Notes under the pieces: generated by a model
Databases searched by the model: none
What the model was told of the DNA's origin: nothing
Seen by the model: only the letters and a program-made list of their open reading frames with translations
Translations under genes and position numbers: made by a program
In this document: piece by piece, positions 18,034 through 28,327 of the stretch
Layout: the number at the start of each line of letters is the position of its first letter
Position numbering within the stretch: the first letter of the stretch is position 1
DNA from: Acidobacteriota bacterium
GTDB taxonomy: Bacteria; Acidobacteriota; Terriglobia; Acidiferrales; UBA7541
Assembly: GCA_013289825.1 (NCBI GenBank)
Contig: JABCZF010000011.1
Coordinates: 1 to 64,000 of the forward strand
Direction: 5' to 3'
DNA: 64,000 nt

Positions 18034-19275
18034 CTAAATCTCTGTCCGCAGCGCTTCGATGGGCTCCAACATCGCCGCTTTTCGCGCCGGATAAACGCCA
18101 AAGAAAATCCCCACTGCTGCCGAGATGAGTTCTGCGATGATCACCGCGGAAATGGGAACATTCATGGGAATGGAAGTGGTGGCATTTGCCAGCAGGCAAA
18201 TCCCATAGGCGATTAGCACGCCGATAGCACCGCCCATGGCCGACATCACACACGCCTCCACCAAAAACTGCAGCAGGATATCCCGGCGGCTCGCGCCGAG
18301 CGCCTTACGAATCCCGATCTCCCGCGTGCGCTCGGTGACCGTGGCCAGCATCACGTTCATGATCACCACTCCCCCGATCACCAAAAAAACCGAAACCACT
18401 CCGACCATGGCCATCGCGATTACGCCAGTAAGCTGATTCCACAGTTTCATCAGCGTGGCCGAATCGATAATCCCAAAGGAATCGGTTTCATTCGGCCCCA
18501 GGTGACGCCGGGCACGCATCAGTACACGCGCTTCGTCCTGTGTTCGTTCCATCCACTCTGCTCCGCGCGCCTGGATGTTGATCCAGATTCCTTGGTACGC
18601 TCCATAAATCTTGATATACGTCTCCACCGGAATATAGGCGAAGTTATCTTGCGATTGCCCAAGCACGGTGCCAATCGGTTTGGCGACGCCAACAACAATG
18701 AATGGCCGGCTATCAAGCATCACTTCATGTCCGACCGGGTCCAGGTTCGGAAAAAGTTTGTTGGCCAATTCGGACCCGATCATCGCCACCGTGGCCCGGC
18801 TGTTCTCATCCGCTTCGGTGATGTACCGGCCGTCGGTCATTTCCTGTGCTTCGATGTCGGCCATACTTGCCGACACGCCGCGGATGCTGGTGTCCTGGAC
18901 GGTAAGCGAACCGACGCGGGCCTTTCCTGAAGTCCATATCTCCGCCCCCACTTTCTGCGGCAACTTCAGGTTCTGGCGAAGTGCTTCATAGTCCTCCCAG
19001 GTAACCAGTTTGTTCCGGCGTAGGGCTTTGACCAGCTCTTCCACCTCCGTGATGATCGGAAAGCGCATCACCGTAAACGCATTCGAGCCCAGATTGGCGA
19101 CCTTATTGGCTATGTATTGATTCACGCCGGAGATCAATGCGATGACCACGATCAAGGTGGCCACGGAAAGAATGATTCCCAACAGCATCAGAAAGGAACG
19201 CATTTTGTGCGCGCGCAGAGTCTCGAGCGCGACGCCGACCGGTTCTCGCAAAGGCACTCGTCGCTTCATCAACAC
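18034..19275 (-). CDS. ABC transporter permease (MacB-like)
   Basis: ALETLRAHKMRSFLMLLGIILSVATLIVV, VIMNVMLATVTERTREIGIRKALGASRRDI. Confidence 0.88.
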   Translation of the reverse strand: MLMKRRVPLREPVGVALETLRAHKMRSFLMLLGIILSVATLIVVIALISGVNQYIANKVANLGSNAFTVMRFPIITEVEELVKALRRNKLVTWEDYEALRQNLKLPQKVGAEIWTSGKARVGSLTVQDTSIRGVSASMADIEAQEMTDGRYITEADENSRATVAMIGSELANKLFPNLDPVGHEVMLDSRPFIVVGVAKPIGTVLGQSQDNFAYIPVETYIKIYGAYQGIWINIQARGAEWMERTQDEARVLMRARRHLGPNETDSFGIIDSATLMKLWNQLTGVIAMAMVGVVSVFLVIGGVVIMNVMLATVTERTREIGIRKALGASRRDILLQFLVEACVMSAMGGAIGVLIAYGICLLANATTSIPMNVPISAVIIAELISAAVGIFFGVYPARKAAMLEPIEALRTEI

Positions 19276-19365
19276 TGCTCCTTGCTAGTTCCTACGCCCG
19301 AGATACGCAGAAAGTTTCAAATCCCCTGGTTAGCAATGAAAGCTCAGAGGCCGCAGCCGGCAGCA

Positions 19366-22300
19366 CTAGTTGCTGGGGTGGGGCGTCCGAGCTCCACTGT
19401 CGCTATGGTAGTTCGGATAGGGCGGCTTCTTGTGTTTCGGCAGCGGATTCTTTTCCAATTCCGCCAGCAGAAGCTGAACGGCTCTTTCAAGCTGGGGATC
19501 GCGTCCTTCGCGCACCGCTTTGGGATCTTGCTCCACTTCCACGTCGGGTGCAATGCCGTGGTTCTCCACTTCCCAATCGTTGTTCGGCGTCCAGAATCCT
19601 CGGCTCGGCGCGGTCACGGTCCCACCATCCATCAACGACTCGCCGGGACCAAAAAATCCCACGAGGCCGCCCCAGGTCCGCTTCCCCACCAAGACGCCGA
19701 CTTTTGCTTGCCGGAAATGCCACGGCATGGCGTCTCCGCCGGAACCCGCGTACTCATTGATGATCATCGCCTTGGGCCCTTGGATGAGGCTCACCGGCGT
19801 GGTCATGTCTTCGCCGTCTCGCGTGGTGCGGTAATTCATCAGCGTGCGCCGCAGATAATCGAGGATGTAGTCCGTATTGGTCCCGCCGCCATTAAAGCGT
19901 TCATCGACAACCGCTCCGTCCTTGCCCGCTTGCGAGAAAAAATAGCGGTTGAAATAGGTGTAGCCGCCGCTTGCCGTATCCGGCAGATAGATGTAGGCGA
20001 GTTTCCCTTTGCTGAGCTCATCTACCTTGCGGCGGTTGCCTTCGACCCAAGCGAGGTTGCGCAGTCCTTGTTCGTTCTCAATGGGAACTACGCTCACCTC
20101 GCGCGAGCCGGTGCCGTCCGGGTTTGGTCCGACGCGCAGTAATACGGATTTCCCGGCCGTGGCTTCGAAAAAACTGTATACGTTCTCAGCGCCCCGCACT
20201 TGTTTGCCATTCACGGCCAGCAGATATTCACCTTCGACGACATTCACGCCAGGCTGTGTCAGTGGTGCATGCAGTTGCGGATTCCAATTCTCGCCGTCGT
20301 AAACGCGTGAAAATCGATAACGTCCATTCTCGATTTTGTAATCCGCACCGAGGAGCCCAACGGGAATGCGCTTCACTTCCGGACCATCGCCACCCCGCAC
20401 AAACAGATGCCCTACGGTGAGATCTCCCATGGTCTCCTTAAAGATGTAGTTCAGGTCGTCGCGCGAAGCGATTCCCGGGAGGTACGCCGCGAATTTTTTC
20501 TCCGTGGCCGCCAGATCCAGACCGTGGAATCCCGGGTCATAAAAGAAATCGCGTTCCAGTCGAAATGCTTCGTGATACATCTCGCGCCACTCAACCGCCG
20601 GTTCAATTCGCACGTCCAAGCCCGCAAGATTCAGCGTCTTGGCACCCGGAGGTGTGCCGCCTCCCGCAGAAGAACCACCTGCGCCTGACGCTCCTGGCAA
20701 TGGCACAGGCGGAAGCGGCGCAATCGCCCATACCTGCGCCGCAGCTGTTCCTCCCGGCTGCAGGGCACTCGAGTGCCTGTAAAGAAGCTTCTCTCCGTCT
20801 GCGGAAACATAGAAAGCCAGGATGTTTTCGAGCAATTTGTCAGTCTTTCGGGTCTTCAGCTCAAAACGATGCGCCGTCAATGTACCCGGACCGCTTAGCG
20901 GCTCGACGAGCGGCCCTTCCACAAGAAACAGCACTCCTTCTTTCCCACTCTTCAATTCCGTGTAGTTTCTCGCCGGAATCGGCATCGCGAGAATCCGCTG
21001 TCCAATTTTTTCGAAATCCACTTTCACAACGGCGGGCGGCTTGCCCTTCTCTTTTTCCGCGCTTCCTGCTTTGGCTGCATCCGTCTTTACGGCATCAGAC
21101 GTGGCCTGGCCTTCTTCGTCGCTCAACGGCGCCAGCGGCGACGGCAGGTCCCTGGGCAGTACCACGAGGTAAACGTTCCTGGTCACCGGCCTGTCAAAGC
21201 TCAGCATGGACGTGTCCATCGTCGGCCCGGCGTCCGTGCTGGCCAAAAGATAAAGATACTTTCCGTCCTTATCGAAGACCGGCGAGGACGAATCGCTCAT
21301 GGCATCCGTCACACGATGGCTCTCGCCTGTTTCCAGCGAATAGAGAAACACCGAGCGCATGTGGCTCACTTCCTGCTGCGTGTACGCCATCCATTTGCTG
21401 TCCGGAGACCACGCCGCGTGGAAAATTTGCTCCGGGCCCGTGAACCGGTCGTGGAACACTTTCACCGGAGTTTTCTTCTCGAGGTCCACATACCAAAGGT
21501 TCAATCGTTTATCCGTGTACGCAATTTTCTTGCTGTCCGGCGACCAAGTCGGGAAAAAGAAAAACGAACCCGGCGTCCCGAGATCGAACTTTTGCGCTTC
21601 CCCCTGCCCATTCTGATTCTTGACATACAGGGCTTCCTCGCCCGACTCATCCGAAAAATACGCGATGTTCTTGCCATCCGGGGACCACGCCGGATAGCGC
21701 TCATCCGCGCCCGGCGTATTCGTCAAGTTGCGGATGTCGCCTTTCTCGGCAGGGTCCGTAAGTATTTCCCCCCGCGCCTCTAACACCGCTCTCAGCCCAG
21801 TCGGAGAAATATCTGCGTTGCGAATGCGATTCGCCACATTTTCGTAGCGAGGCCGCAACTGCGGCAGGTCTCCGGCGATGCGAATGTCCACTTTGTGGGC
21901 CGCGCCGGTCTTCAAGTCATAAAGCCAAATCGCGCCGAATTGTTCGATCACAATCGCATCCGGTCCCGCGCTCGCATACTTAAAATCAAGCCCGTCATTC
22001 TTGAGCGCAACCGTCACGCCCTTGGTCTTCGTGTCATAGCTGAACAGGGACATCGGCCCACTTCGATCCGAAAGAAAAAACAAGCGCTGATCCACCCACA
22101 TCGGATTGAAGTCGTTCGAATTCTCCCGCGGCACCGGCGTCACGCTCGAATCGGCCAGCCGGGCAATCCACACCGGCGAAGTGCGTCCGCCGCGATAGCG
22201 CTTCCAAATCTCAAACGCATGATCGAGCGGAACATACGCAAGTTCCCGGCCGTCCGGCGAGTACGAAGCCTCGGCTCCCATGGGCAGCGGCAGTTCCGTG

Positions 22301-22737
22301 GGAAAACCGCCTTCCCGCGAAATGGTAAAGAGCTGGCTGAAACGCGAGTAACTGTTCCGCCCCGAAGCAAACAGTACCGCCTGGCCGTCGTGCGTCCAGC
22401 CGATGACCGCATCCGCGTCCGGATGGTACGTGAGCCGCCGTGGCGTTCCCCCACTCGCCGGAATCACGTACACGTCCGCGTTTCCGTCGTAGTCCCCGGT
22501 AAACGCGATCTCGCGCCCATCCGGCGAAAAGATCGGAAGGGAGGCCGTCCCCGCCCCGGCCGTGAGCCGCTGCGCCACGCCGCCCGCTCGCGGCACGCTC
22601 CACAAATCTCCCGCATACGCGAACACAATCTGCGTAGCGCTGACCGTCGGGTGATGCAGCAGCAACGGCGGATTCTCATCCGCAAGACAGACACTCGCCA
22701 CCAACAACGCCAACACGCTCGCGACCGATCGTAGCAT
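19366..22737 (-). CDS. Tricorn-like S41 peptidase with TolB-type beta-propellers
   Basis: WSVPRAGGVAQRLTAG, FSPDGREIAFTGDYDGNADVYVIPASGGTPRRLTYHP, C-terminal NEYAGSGGDAMPWHFRQ and PDZ-like region. Signal peptide from the Met at 22737. Confidence 0.9.
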   Translation of the reverse strand: MLRSVASVLALLVASVCLADENPPLLLHHPTVSATQIVFAYAGDLWSVPRAGGVAQRLTAGAGTASLPIFSPDGREIAFTGDYDGNADVYVIPASGGTPRRLTYHPDADAVIGWTHDGQAVLFASGRNSYSRFSQLFTISREGGFPTELPLPMGAEASYSPDGRELAYVPLDHAFEIWKRYRGGRTSPVWIARLADSSVTPVPRENSNDFNPMWVDQRLFFLSDRSGPMSLFSYDTKTKGVTVALKNDGLDFKYASAGPDAIVIEQFGAIWLYDLKTGAAHKVDIRIAGDLPQLRPRYENVANRIRNADISPTGLRAVLEARGEILTDPAEKGDIRNLTNTPGADERYPAWSPDGKNIAYFSDESGEEALYVKNQNGQGEAQKFDLGTPGSFFFFPTWSPDSKKIAYTDKRLNLWYVDLEKKTPVKVFHDRFTGPEQIFHAAWSPDSKWMAYTQQEVSHMRSVFLYSLETGESHRVTDAMSDSSSPVFDKDGKYLYLLASTDAGPTMDTSMLSFDRPVTRNVYLVVLPRDLPSPLAPLSDEEGQATSDAVKTDAAKAGSAEKEKGKPPAVVKVDFEKIGQRILAMPIPARNYTELKSGKEGVLFLVEGPLVEPLSGPGTLTAHRFELKTRKTDKLLENILAFYVSADGEKLLYRHSSALQPGGTAAAQVWAIAPLPPVPLPGASGAGGSSAGGGTPPGAKTLNLAGLDVRIEPAVEWREMYHEAFRLERDFFYDPGFHGLDLAATEKKFAAYLPGIASRDDLNYIFKETMGDLTVGHLFVRGGDGPEVKRIPVGLLGADYKIENGRYRFSRVYDGENWNPQLHAPLTQPGVNVVEGEYLLAVNGKQVRGAENVYSFFEATAGKSVLLRVGPNPDGTGSREVSVVPIENEQGLRNLAWVEGNRRKVDELSKGKLAYIYLPDTASGGYTYFNRYFFSQAGKDGAVVDERFNGGGTNTDYILDYLRRTLMNYRTTRDGEDMTTPVSLIQGPKAMIINEYAGSGGDAMPWHFRQAKVGVLVGKRTWGGLVGFFGPGESLMDGGTVTAPSRGFWTPNNDWEVENHGIAPDVEVEQDPKAVREGRDPQLERAVQLLLAELEKNPLPKHKKPPYPNYHSDSGARTPHPSN

Positions 22738-23092
22738 TTCCGTATCCTCCCACCGAACCCGCCGAATGCGGCACAATCTTACAGCACCGCGGGCAGAACA
22801 AATCATTGCTGGCAAGCTGCAGCCGCTCGTCTACCTTCCTCTCGCCGGTTTTTCTAGCCAGAACAACGCCGTACGGGGTACAATGCGGCCATCGCGCAAC
22901 TGTCCACTGTGTTTAGGTGATCTGGCCGAGCCCTAGCGAAAAGGCAGCGCCAAGGACAATTCGATGTTCGACCTCCGAATCCCGCTGACCGTTTAATCTG
23001 CTCACGCGGACTCAGTTTTTTCTCGTTTCAACCACAAGAACTCCGAACCGGCGCAATCGCGTTCTTTTTCTTCGTTCGCGCCTGCCGAGAAC

Positions 23093-24523
23093 GTGAAGGT
23101 TTACGTGCCTTTAGAACAACTCACCGGCTCTTCTGTCCCGCCGTCTCTGTGGAGTTCCATCCGCGAGGCGCTTCGCGGCTCGCATCAGGATTTCACAACG
23201 GGCAGCCTCAATCGCGCCATCCTGCTTCTGGCCGTACCCATGGTCCTTGAAATGGTGCTGGAGTCTTTGTTTGCTGTTGTCGATGTTTTCTGGGTGAGTC
23301 GTCTTGGTGCCGATGCCGTCGCCACCGTCGGGCTCACAGAATCGCTGCTGAGCTTGGTCTTTGCCGTCGGTCTTGGCCTGAGCCTCTCCACCACCGCCAT
23401 GGTCGCGCGTCGCGTCGGCGAAAAAGATCCCGCTGGCGCAGCCGTGGCCGGTGTGCAAGCCATCGCCATCGGCCTGGCAGTGTCCGTTTTGGTCGGGCTG
23501 CCCTGCCTGTTCTTCGCGCCTGATCTTTTGCGCTTGATGGGCGCTTCGCCCGAAATCATCGCGGTGGGCTCTGGCTATGCACGCATCGCTCTTGGCGGCA
23601 GCGGCGCCATCATGCTGCTTTTTCTCAACAACGCCATCTTCCGTGGCGCCGGCGACGCCGCCATCGCCATGCGCTTGTTGTGGGTCTCCAACATCATCAA
23701 CCTGGTGCTCGACCCTTGCCTGATCTTCGGCTGGGGTCCATTTCCGAAGCTCGGTGTCACCGGCGCCGCGCTCGCCACATTCACCGGACGCAGCATCGGC
23801 GTGCTCTACCAGTTCTATCGCCTGCTCCGCGGCACGGAACGCATCCGCATCCTCCGTCAACAGATTCGTTTGAATTTTTCCATTCTGTGGCGTCTCCTGC
23901 GCGTCTCGTTCACCGGTATCCTCCAATTCGCCATCGCCCACACTAGCTGGATCGGCCTTGTGCGTATCGTGAGCATTTTCGGCTCCGCGGCCCTCGCGGG
24001 CTACACCATTGCCATTCGCATCGTGGTGTTCATCATTTTGCCTTCCTGGGGACTCAGCAACGCCGCCGCAACACTCGTCGGCCAGAATCTTGGTGCCAAG
24101 CAGCCCGAACGCGCCGAAAGGTCCGTTTGGCGCACCGGTTTTTACAATATGCTGTTCCTTGGCGTCATCGGCGTCTTCTTCATCTTCTTCGCCGAACCCG
24201 TCGTTCGCCTTTTCACCCACGATCCCGCGGTCGTCCCGCTCGCCGCTGCCTGCCTCCGCATCCTCAGCTACGGAAACATCGCCTATGCCTACGGCATGGT
24301 AATGTTGCAGGCGTTCAACGGCGCGGGAGACACCGTGACGCCAACACTCGTCAATCTCTTTGGCTTTTGGCTGCTGGAAATTCCGTTGGCATATTTCCTG
24401 GCGATCCCGGGAGGGATGCACTCGAACGGCGTTTTTCTCTCGATCGTCGCCTCCGAAGCCTTCATCGCCTGCGTCAGTGTTATCCTTTTCAAACGCGGCC
24501 GCTGGAAGCGCCAGCAGATTTAG
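23093..24523 (+). CDS. MATE family efflux transporter
   Basis: LAVPMVLEMVLESLFAVVDVFWVSRLGADAVATVGLTES and 12-TM architecture. Confidence 0.92.
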   Translation: MKVYVPLEQLTGSSVPPSLWSSIREALRGSHQDFTTGSLNRAILLLAVPMVLEMVLESLFAVVDVFWVSRLGADAVATVGLTESLLSLVFAVGLGLSLSTTAMVARRVGEKDPAGAAVAGVQAIAIGLAVSVLVGLPCLFFAPDLLRLMGASPEIIAVGSGYARIALGGSGAIMLLFLNNAIFRGAGDAAIAMRLLWVSNIINLVLDPCLIFGWGPFPKLGVTGAALATFTGRSIGVLYQFYRLLRGTERIRILRQQIRLNFSILWRLLRVSFTGILQFAIAHTSWIGLVRIVSIFGSAALAGYTIAIRIVVFIILPSWGLSNAAATLVGQNLGAKQPERAERSVWRTGFYNMLFLGVIGVFFIFFAEPVVRLFTHDPAVVPLAAACLRILSYGNIAYAYGMVMLQAFNGAGDTVTPTLVNLFGFWLLEIPLAYFLAIPGGMHSNGVFLSIVASEAFIACVSVILFKRGRWKRQQI

Positions 24524-24557
24524 CCACAGCGTCGATCGCTGCGAATGGAGCGAAAGT

Positions 24558-24683
24558 ATGCTTGACGAAAACCCGGCGAAAAAACCCGGCGGCGTCTGGA
24601 TAATGATTTTGACCGATCTCCATTTCTGGGTCCCGGCGATCATCTTACTTGCTGGATTGGCCGTGCTTCATTGGATCCGCTGA
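24558..24683 (+). CDS. small single-TM protein (41 aa)
   Basis: MLDENPAKKPGGVWIMILTDLHFWVPAIILLAGLAVLHWIR*; sits between two same-strand transporter genes. Confidence 0.5.
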   Translation: MLDENPAKKPGGVWIMILTDLHFWVPAIILLAGLAVLHWIR

Positions 24684-24690
24684 GCCTCTG

Positions 24691-26010
24691 ATGGAATCCT
24701 CCTCCACAAAAATTATCCCGCAATCCGTCGAGTCTCTGCGCCTTCGCAAGTTACAACTCGTCGGAATCCTATGTGGATTCGGCGCGGGAGCTTGGCTGGG
24801 CGCAGCCGAAGCTCCAACAAAATTGGTGAAACTCGGCGTCTCACCTCTCGTAGTTTCGCTCCTAATGGTTTTCGGCGTATTCCTGGCGCGCTGGAGCCTG
24901 CCCGCCCTCATCCGCGGCACCGGCCAAATGCGCGCGGACATCCGCCAAGCCCCTCACTTGATCGTCTGGGGCATCCTCGCCGGTTGCCTGTGGGCCGTTG
25001 CCAATACCCTGACCATTTTCGCCATTCGCGACATCGGCCTCAGCATCGCCTTTCCTCTCTGGAACATCAACAGCCTCCTCGGCATCTTCTGGGGCTATCT
25101 GCTCTTCAACGAATTGCGAGACGCCGGCAAACTCCGCTGGCTCACCGTCCTCGGTGGCGCGCTGCTGATGTTCCTAGGCGCAACACTCCTCGCCGTTGCC
25201 TCCTCTACCACGAGCCCCGCCGAACATCCTCTGCGCGGAATCCTAGCCGCTCTCGGAGCCGGCCTCCTCTGGGGCACCATGTACGTTCCCTATCGCAAGG
25301 CCTACTTGACCGGCATGAACCCCCTCTCCTTCATCGCTTTCTTCACCATCGGTGAACTCGGCATGATGTTAACGCTCGCGCTGCTCTACGGCGGCGGCCC
25401 TGTCGCTCTCTCTCATCAACTCGGCCTGGCCCGGCCCGTCCTTTTCTGGCTGATGCTCGGCGGCTTCGTGTGGGTCATCGGCGATCTATTTCAACAGTTC
25501 GCGGCAAAATACATCGGCATCAGCCGCGGCATTCCTCTCTCCAACACCAATCAATTGTGGGGCCTGCTCTGGGGTATCCTAGTCTTCGGAGAACTCCGCG
25601 GCCTCAGCACTTCGCTCTACGCGCAAGTAATTGGCGGCTCCCTGCTGATGGCCGCAGGCGCCGGAGCCATCGCTCTCTCCAGCGTCACCGGCAAAGAACA
25701 CGCCCGCTGGAAGCAAGCCGCCGATCGCGAAAGCCAACGCTACGGAGTTGATGCGGACTACGTCCAAGCCGCTCTCTCCGGCAACCAGGCGAGCAGCCCC
25801 AGCGGCCTGCCCGCACCTAAGTCCGCGAGAACGTGGCTCGACTATGTCCTGGTAATCGCCGCCACCACAATCTTCATCACGCTAGCGGTTCTGGCGCGTG
25901 CCCCTAACATGGCCCTGAACTGGCCCGCCCTAGCCGCGCTCGCCGCCGCCATGCTAATTTTCCTGCTAGCCTGCGGACTCGCTCTCGGGAGAACTACGCG
26001 CTTCAACTGA
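24691..26010 (+). CDS. GRP/RhaT-like sugar transporter (DMT superfamily)
   Basis: Ten-TM protein; LWNINSLLGIFWGYLLFNELRD, GTMYVPYRKAYLTGMNPLSFIAFFTIGELG, NTNQLWGLLWGILVFGEL. Confidence 0.75.
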   Translation: MESSSTKIIPQSVESLRLRKLQLVGILCGFGAGAWLGAAEAPTKLVKLGVSPLVVSLLMVFGVFLARWSLPALIRGTGQMRADIRQAPHLIVWGILAGCLWAVANTLTIFAIRDIGLSIAFPLWNINSLLGIFWGYLLFNELRDAGKLRWLTVLGGALLMFLGATLLAVASSTTSPAEHPLRGILAALGAGLLWGTMYVPYRKAYLTGMNPLSFIAFFTIGELGMMLTLALLYGGGPVALSHQLGLARPVLFWLMLGGFVWVIGDLFQQFAAKYIGISRGIPLSNTNQLWGLLWGILVFGELRGLSTSLYAQVIGGSLLMAAGAGAIALSSVTGKEHARWKQAADRESQRYGVDADYVQAALSGNQASSPSGLPAPKSARTWLDYVLVIAATTIFITLAVLARAPNMALNWPALAALAAAMLIFLLACGLALGRTTRFN

Positions 26011-26131
26011 CCCGCACTTAGCCATTCCCGTCGCCGCCCTCGCAATGTAAACTAAGAGCTGCAAACTCAAATCACGCGGGTCGCGGCAACACCAAATCCC
26101 GCTTCGACCAATCTCTTCGGAGCTCACCCAG

Positions 26132-27322
26132 ATGTCCGGCACCCTCCCTCTTCCCGCATCGCTCCAGTCCCGCGCCGCCGAGCGCGTCTCCGCCAAAACT
26201 CTGGCTATCCCCTGGTACATCTGGTGCAACGTCCTGGCCGTCGCCTCGAGCGTAGTCGGCGGCGTCTGGGACATTTCCTGGCACGAAAGCGTCGGCCGCG
26301 ACACGTTCTGGACCCCCGCACATCTGCTGATTCAACTTTGCGGCATACTCTCAGGCTTCGGTTGCGGCTATCTCATCCTTTCCACAACCTTGCGCAAAGC
26401 GGCGCCCCTCCGTGCCAATTCCGTTTCCGTCTGGGGATTCCGCGGCCCGCTCGGCGCCTTCATCTGCGCCTGGGGTGCTGTCGGCATGATCACTTCCGCC
26501 CCCTTCGACAATTGGTGGCACAACGCTTACGGCCTGGACGTAAAAATCCTCAGCCCTCCGCACATCCTCCTGGCCCTGGGCATGACCGGCATCCGCTTCG
26601 GCACCCTGGTCCTGGTCCTAGCCGAGGTCAACCGTGCCGCAGGCGAATACCGTGTCCGTCTAGAGCGCGTCCTCTTCTTCTGCTTCATGTTCCTGCTAGG
26701 CATGACGGTCGGCATCATGCAAGAAGACACCTTCCGCATGTACATGCACGGCGCAAAATTCTACGTTGTCATTATGTTTGTCATGCCTATGTGGTTCGCG
26801 GCCGCATCGCGCGCCTCCGAAAACCGCTGGGCCGCGACCATCGTCACGGGCTTCTACACCGCCATGCACCTGGCCTTCATGTGGATCCTCGAACTAATCC
26901 CCGCCGAACCCAAACTAGGCCCCGTGTACCAGAAAATCACGCACCTGGTTCCCCCGGATTTTCCCCTGCTCATGATCGTTCCCGCTATCGTCTTCGACGT
27001 CGTCCGCCGCCAGATCACCACGCTGAACCGCTGGACGCAAGCGGCCATCCTAGGCGCAGCATCGCTCGCCAGCTTCATGGCCGTCCAATGGCCCTTTGCC
27101 AGTTTCCTAATGTCTCCTGCCTCGCGCAACTGGTTCTTCGCCACCAACAACTTCCCCTACTTCGTTCCACCCACAACGCCCTGGGGAAGTTACGCGTGGC
27201 TCCCCACCGAATCCACCCCGCTTCAATTTGCCGCCCGCATGGTGTTGGCCCTGGCCGCCGGCGTACTGATGACCCGCGTCGGCCTAAGCTGGGGCGACTG
27301 GATGCGCCGCATCCGCCGCTAG
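26132..27322 (+). CDS. multi-pass membrane protein of unknown function
   Basis: Multiple TM helices; WDISWHESVGRDTFWTPAHLLIQLCGI; no family recognised. Confidence 0.65.
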   Translation: MSGTLPLPASLQSRAAERVSAKTLAIPWYIWCNVLAVASSVVGGVWDISWHESVGRDTFWTPAHLLIQLCGILSGFGCGYLILSTTLRKAAPLRANSVSVWGFRGPLGAFICAWGAVGMITSAPFDNWWHNAYGLDVKILSPPHILLALGMTGIRFGTLVLVLAEVNRAAGEYRVRLERVLFFCFMFLLGMTVGIMQEDTFRMYMHGAKFYVVIMFVMPMWFAAASRASENRWAATIVTGFYTAMHLAFMWILELIPAEPKLGPVYQKITHLVPPDFPLLMIVPAIVFDVVRRQITTLNRWTQAAILGAASLASFMAVQWPFASFLMSPASRNWFFATNNFPYFVPPTTPWGSYAWLPTESTPLQFAARMVLALAAGVLMTRVGLSWGDWMRRIRR

Positions 27323-27616
27323 CGTCTGTCCGGACCTCTGGCGGCGTTGGGACAGACTGAATTTCCCCAAGCCCGTTACTTTGTCCACGGTGCGCCCGTA
27401 CTCCCTACGGAGGGGCGACCAACAAGTCATTCAGCGAAGCTTTCTGGCCGGGGCGGAGGCATTGGACCCGGCAAGAAATCGCTGGTACATTGCTTGTCAC
27501 ACGGAGGTTCTCACCTCGAGCATATCCGCCGACCCCGGCCGTCCGGGCGGGCTCACGCTGAGGCCCCCAAGGTTTCCGTTTCTCTCACCAATCACAAAAC
27601 GAAAGCGAGCCAAAAC

Positions 27617-28231
27617 ATGATCAAGCAACTGAGGGCAGCAGCAGCCATCGCTATACTGGCATGCGCGGGCGCGGCAACTGCTCGAGCACAAGAGGTCACC
27701 CAAGCGGAAAAAGAGCGGGCCATGCAGTATCTCGAAAGCACCAAGAAAGGCGTCCTCGAAGCTACCAAGGGGCTCTCGGATGCCCAGTGGAACTTCAAAG
27801 CCGGCCCGGATCGCTGGTCCATCGCGCAAGTGATGGAGCATATCGCCGCTGCGGAAGACTTCATCCGTCAGATGGACGCCGAAAAAGTGATGATGGCACC
27901 CGCAGTTCCCGGCCGTGACGTGAAAAAGACAGATGACGCTGTAATCGCCATGGTTCCGGACCGCTCGCAAAAAGTGCAGGCTCCAGAGCCGCTAGTCCCC
28001 ACGAACCGTTTCGGCTCGCCGGACGGCTCCGTGAAGCACTTCGTCGAGAGCCGCGCCAAAACCGAAGACTTCCTGAAGACCACTCCCGGATTGCGCGATC
28101 ACGCCGTCGACAGTCCGATGGGATCGAAGCTCGACGGATACGAGTTTGTGTTGCTCATAGCGGCACACAGCGAACGCCACACGAAACAGATTCTGGAAGT
28201 AAAAGCCGACCCCAGCTACCCGAAGAACTAG
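27617..28231 (+). CDS. DinB-like protein with signal peptide
   Basis: GLSDAQWNFKAGPDRWSIAQVMEHIAAAEDFI and HSERHTKQI are DinB_2-like. Confidence 0.8.
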   Translation: MIKQLRAAAAIAILACAGAATARAQEVTQAEKERAMQYLESTKKGVLEATKGLSDAQWNFKAGPDRWSIAQVMEHIAAAEDFIRQMDAEKVMMAPAVPGRDVKKTDDAVIAMVPDRSQKVQAPEPLVPTNRFGSPDGSVKHFVESRAKTEDFLKTTPGLRDHAVDSPMGSKLDGYEFVLLIAAHSERHTKQILEVKADPSYPKN

Positions 28232-28327
28232 CGGCATAAGAGCGGCTTAACGGAAAAACGGAGAGGGCCCGGCACCGCACGAGAAACGGTTACTGACCCT
28301 CTCGATTCTTCCGACGGAGGAAGGAAA

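Noticed and set aside
23111-24643. 510-aa minus-strand ORF antisense to the MATE transporter
   Set aside because: Mirrors a high-GC coding frame; composition (Asp/Glu/Gly/Ala/His-rich, no domain) is typical of antisense frames, and the plus strand encodes a clear MATE protein.
26224-27360. 378-aa Arg/His/Pro-rich plus-strand ORF overlapping the membrane protein
   Set aside because: Out-of-frame reading of a GC-rich gene; the 26132-27322 frame has real TM helices.
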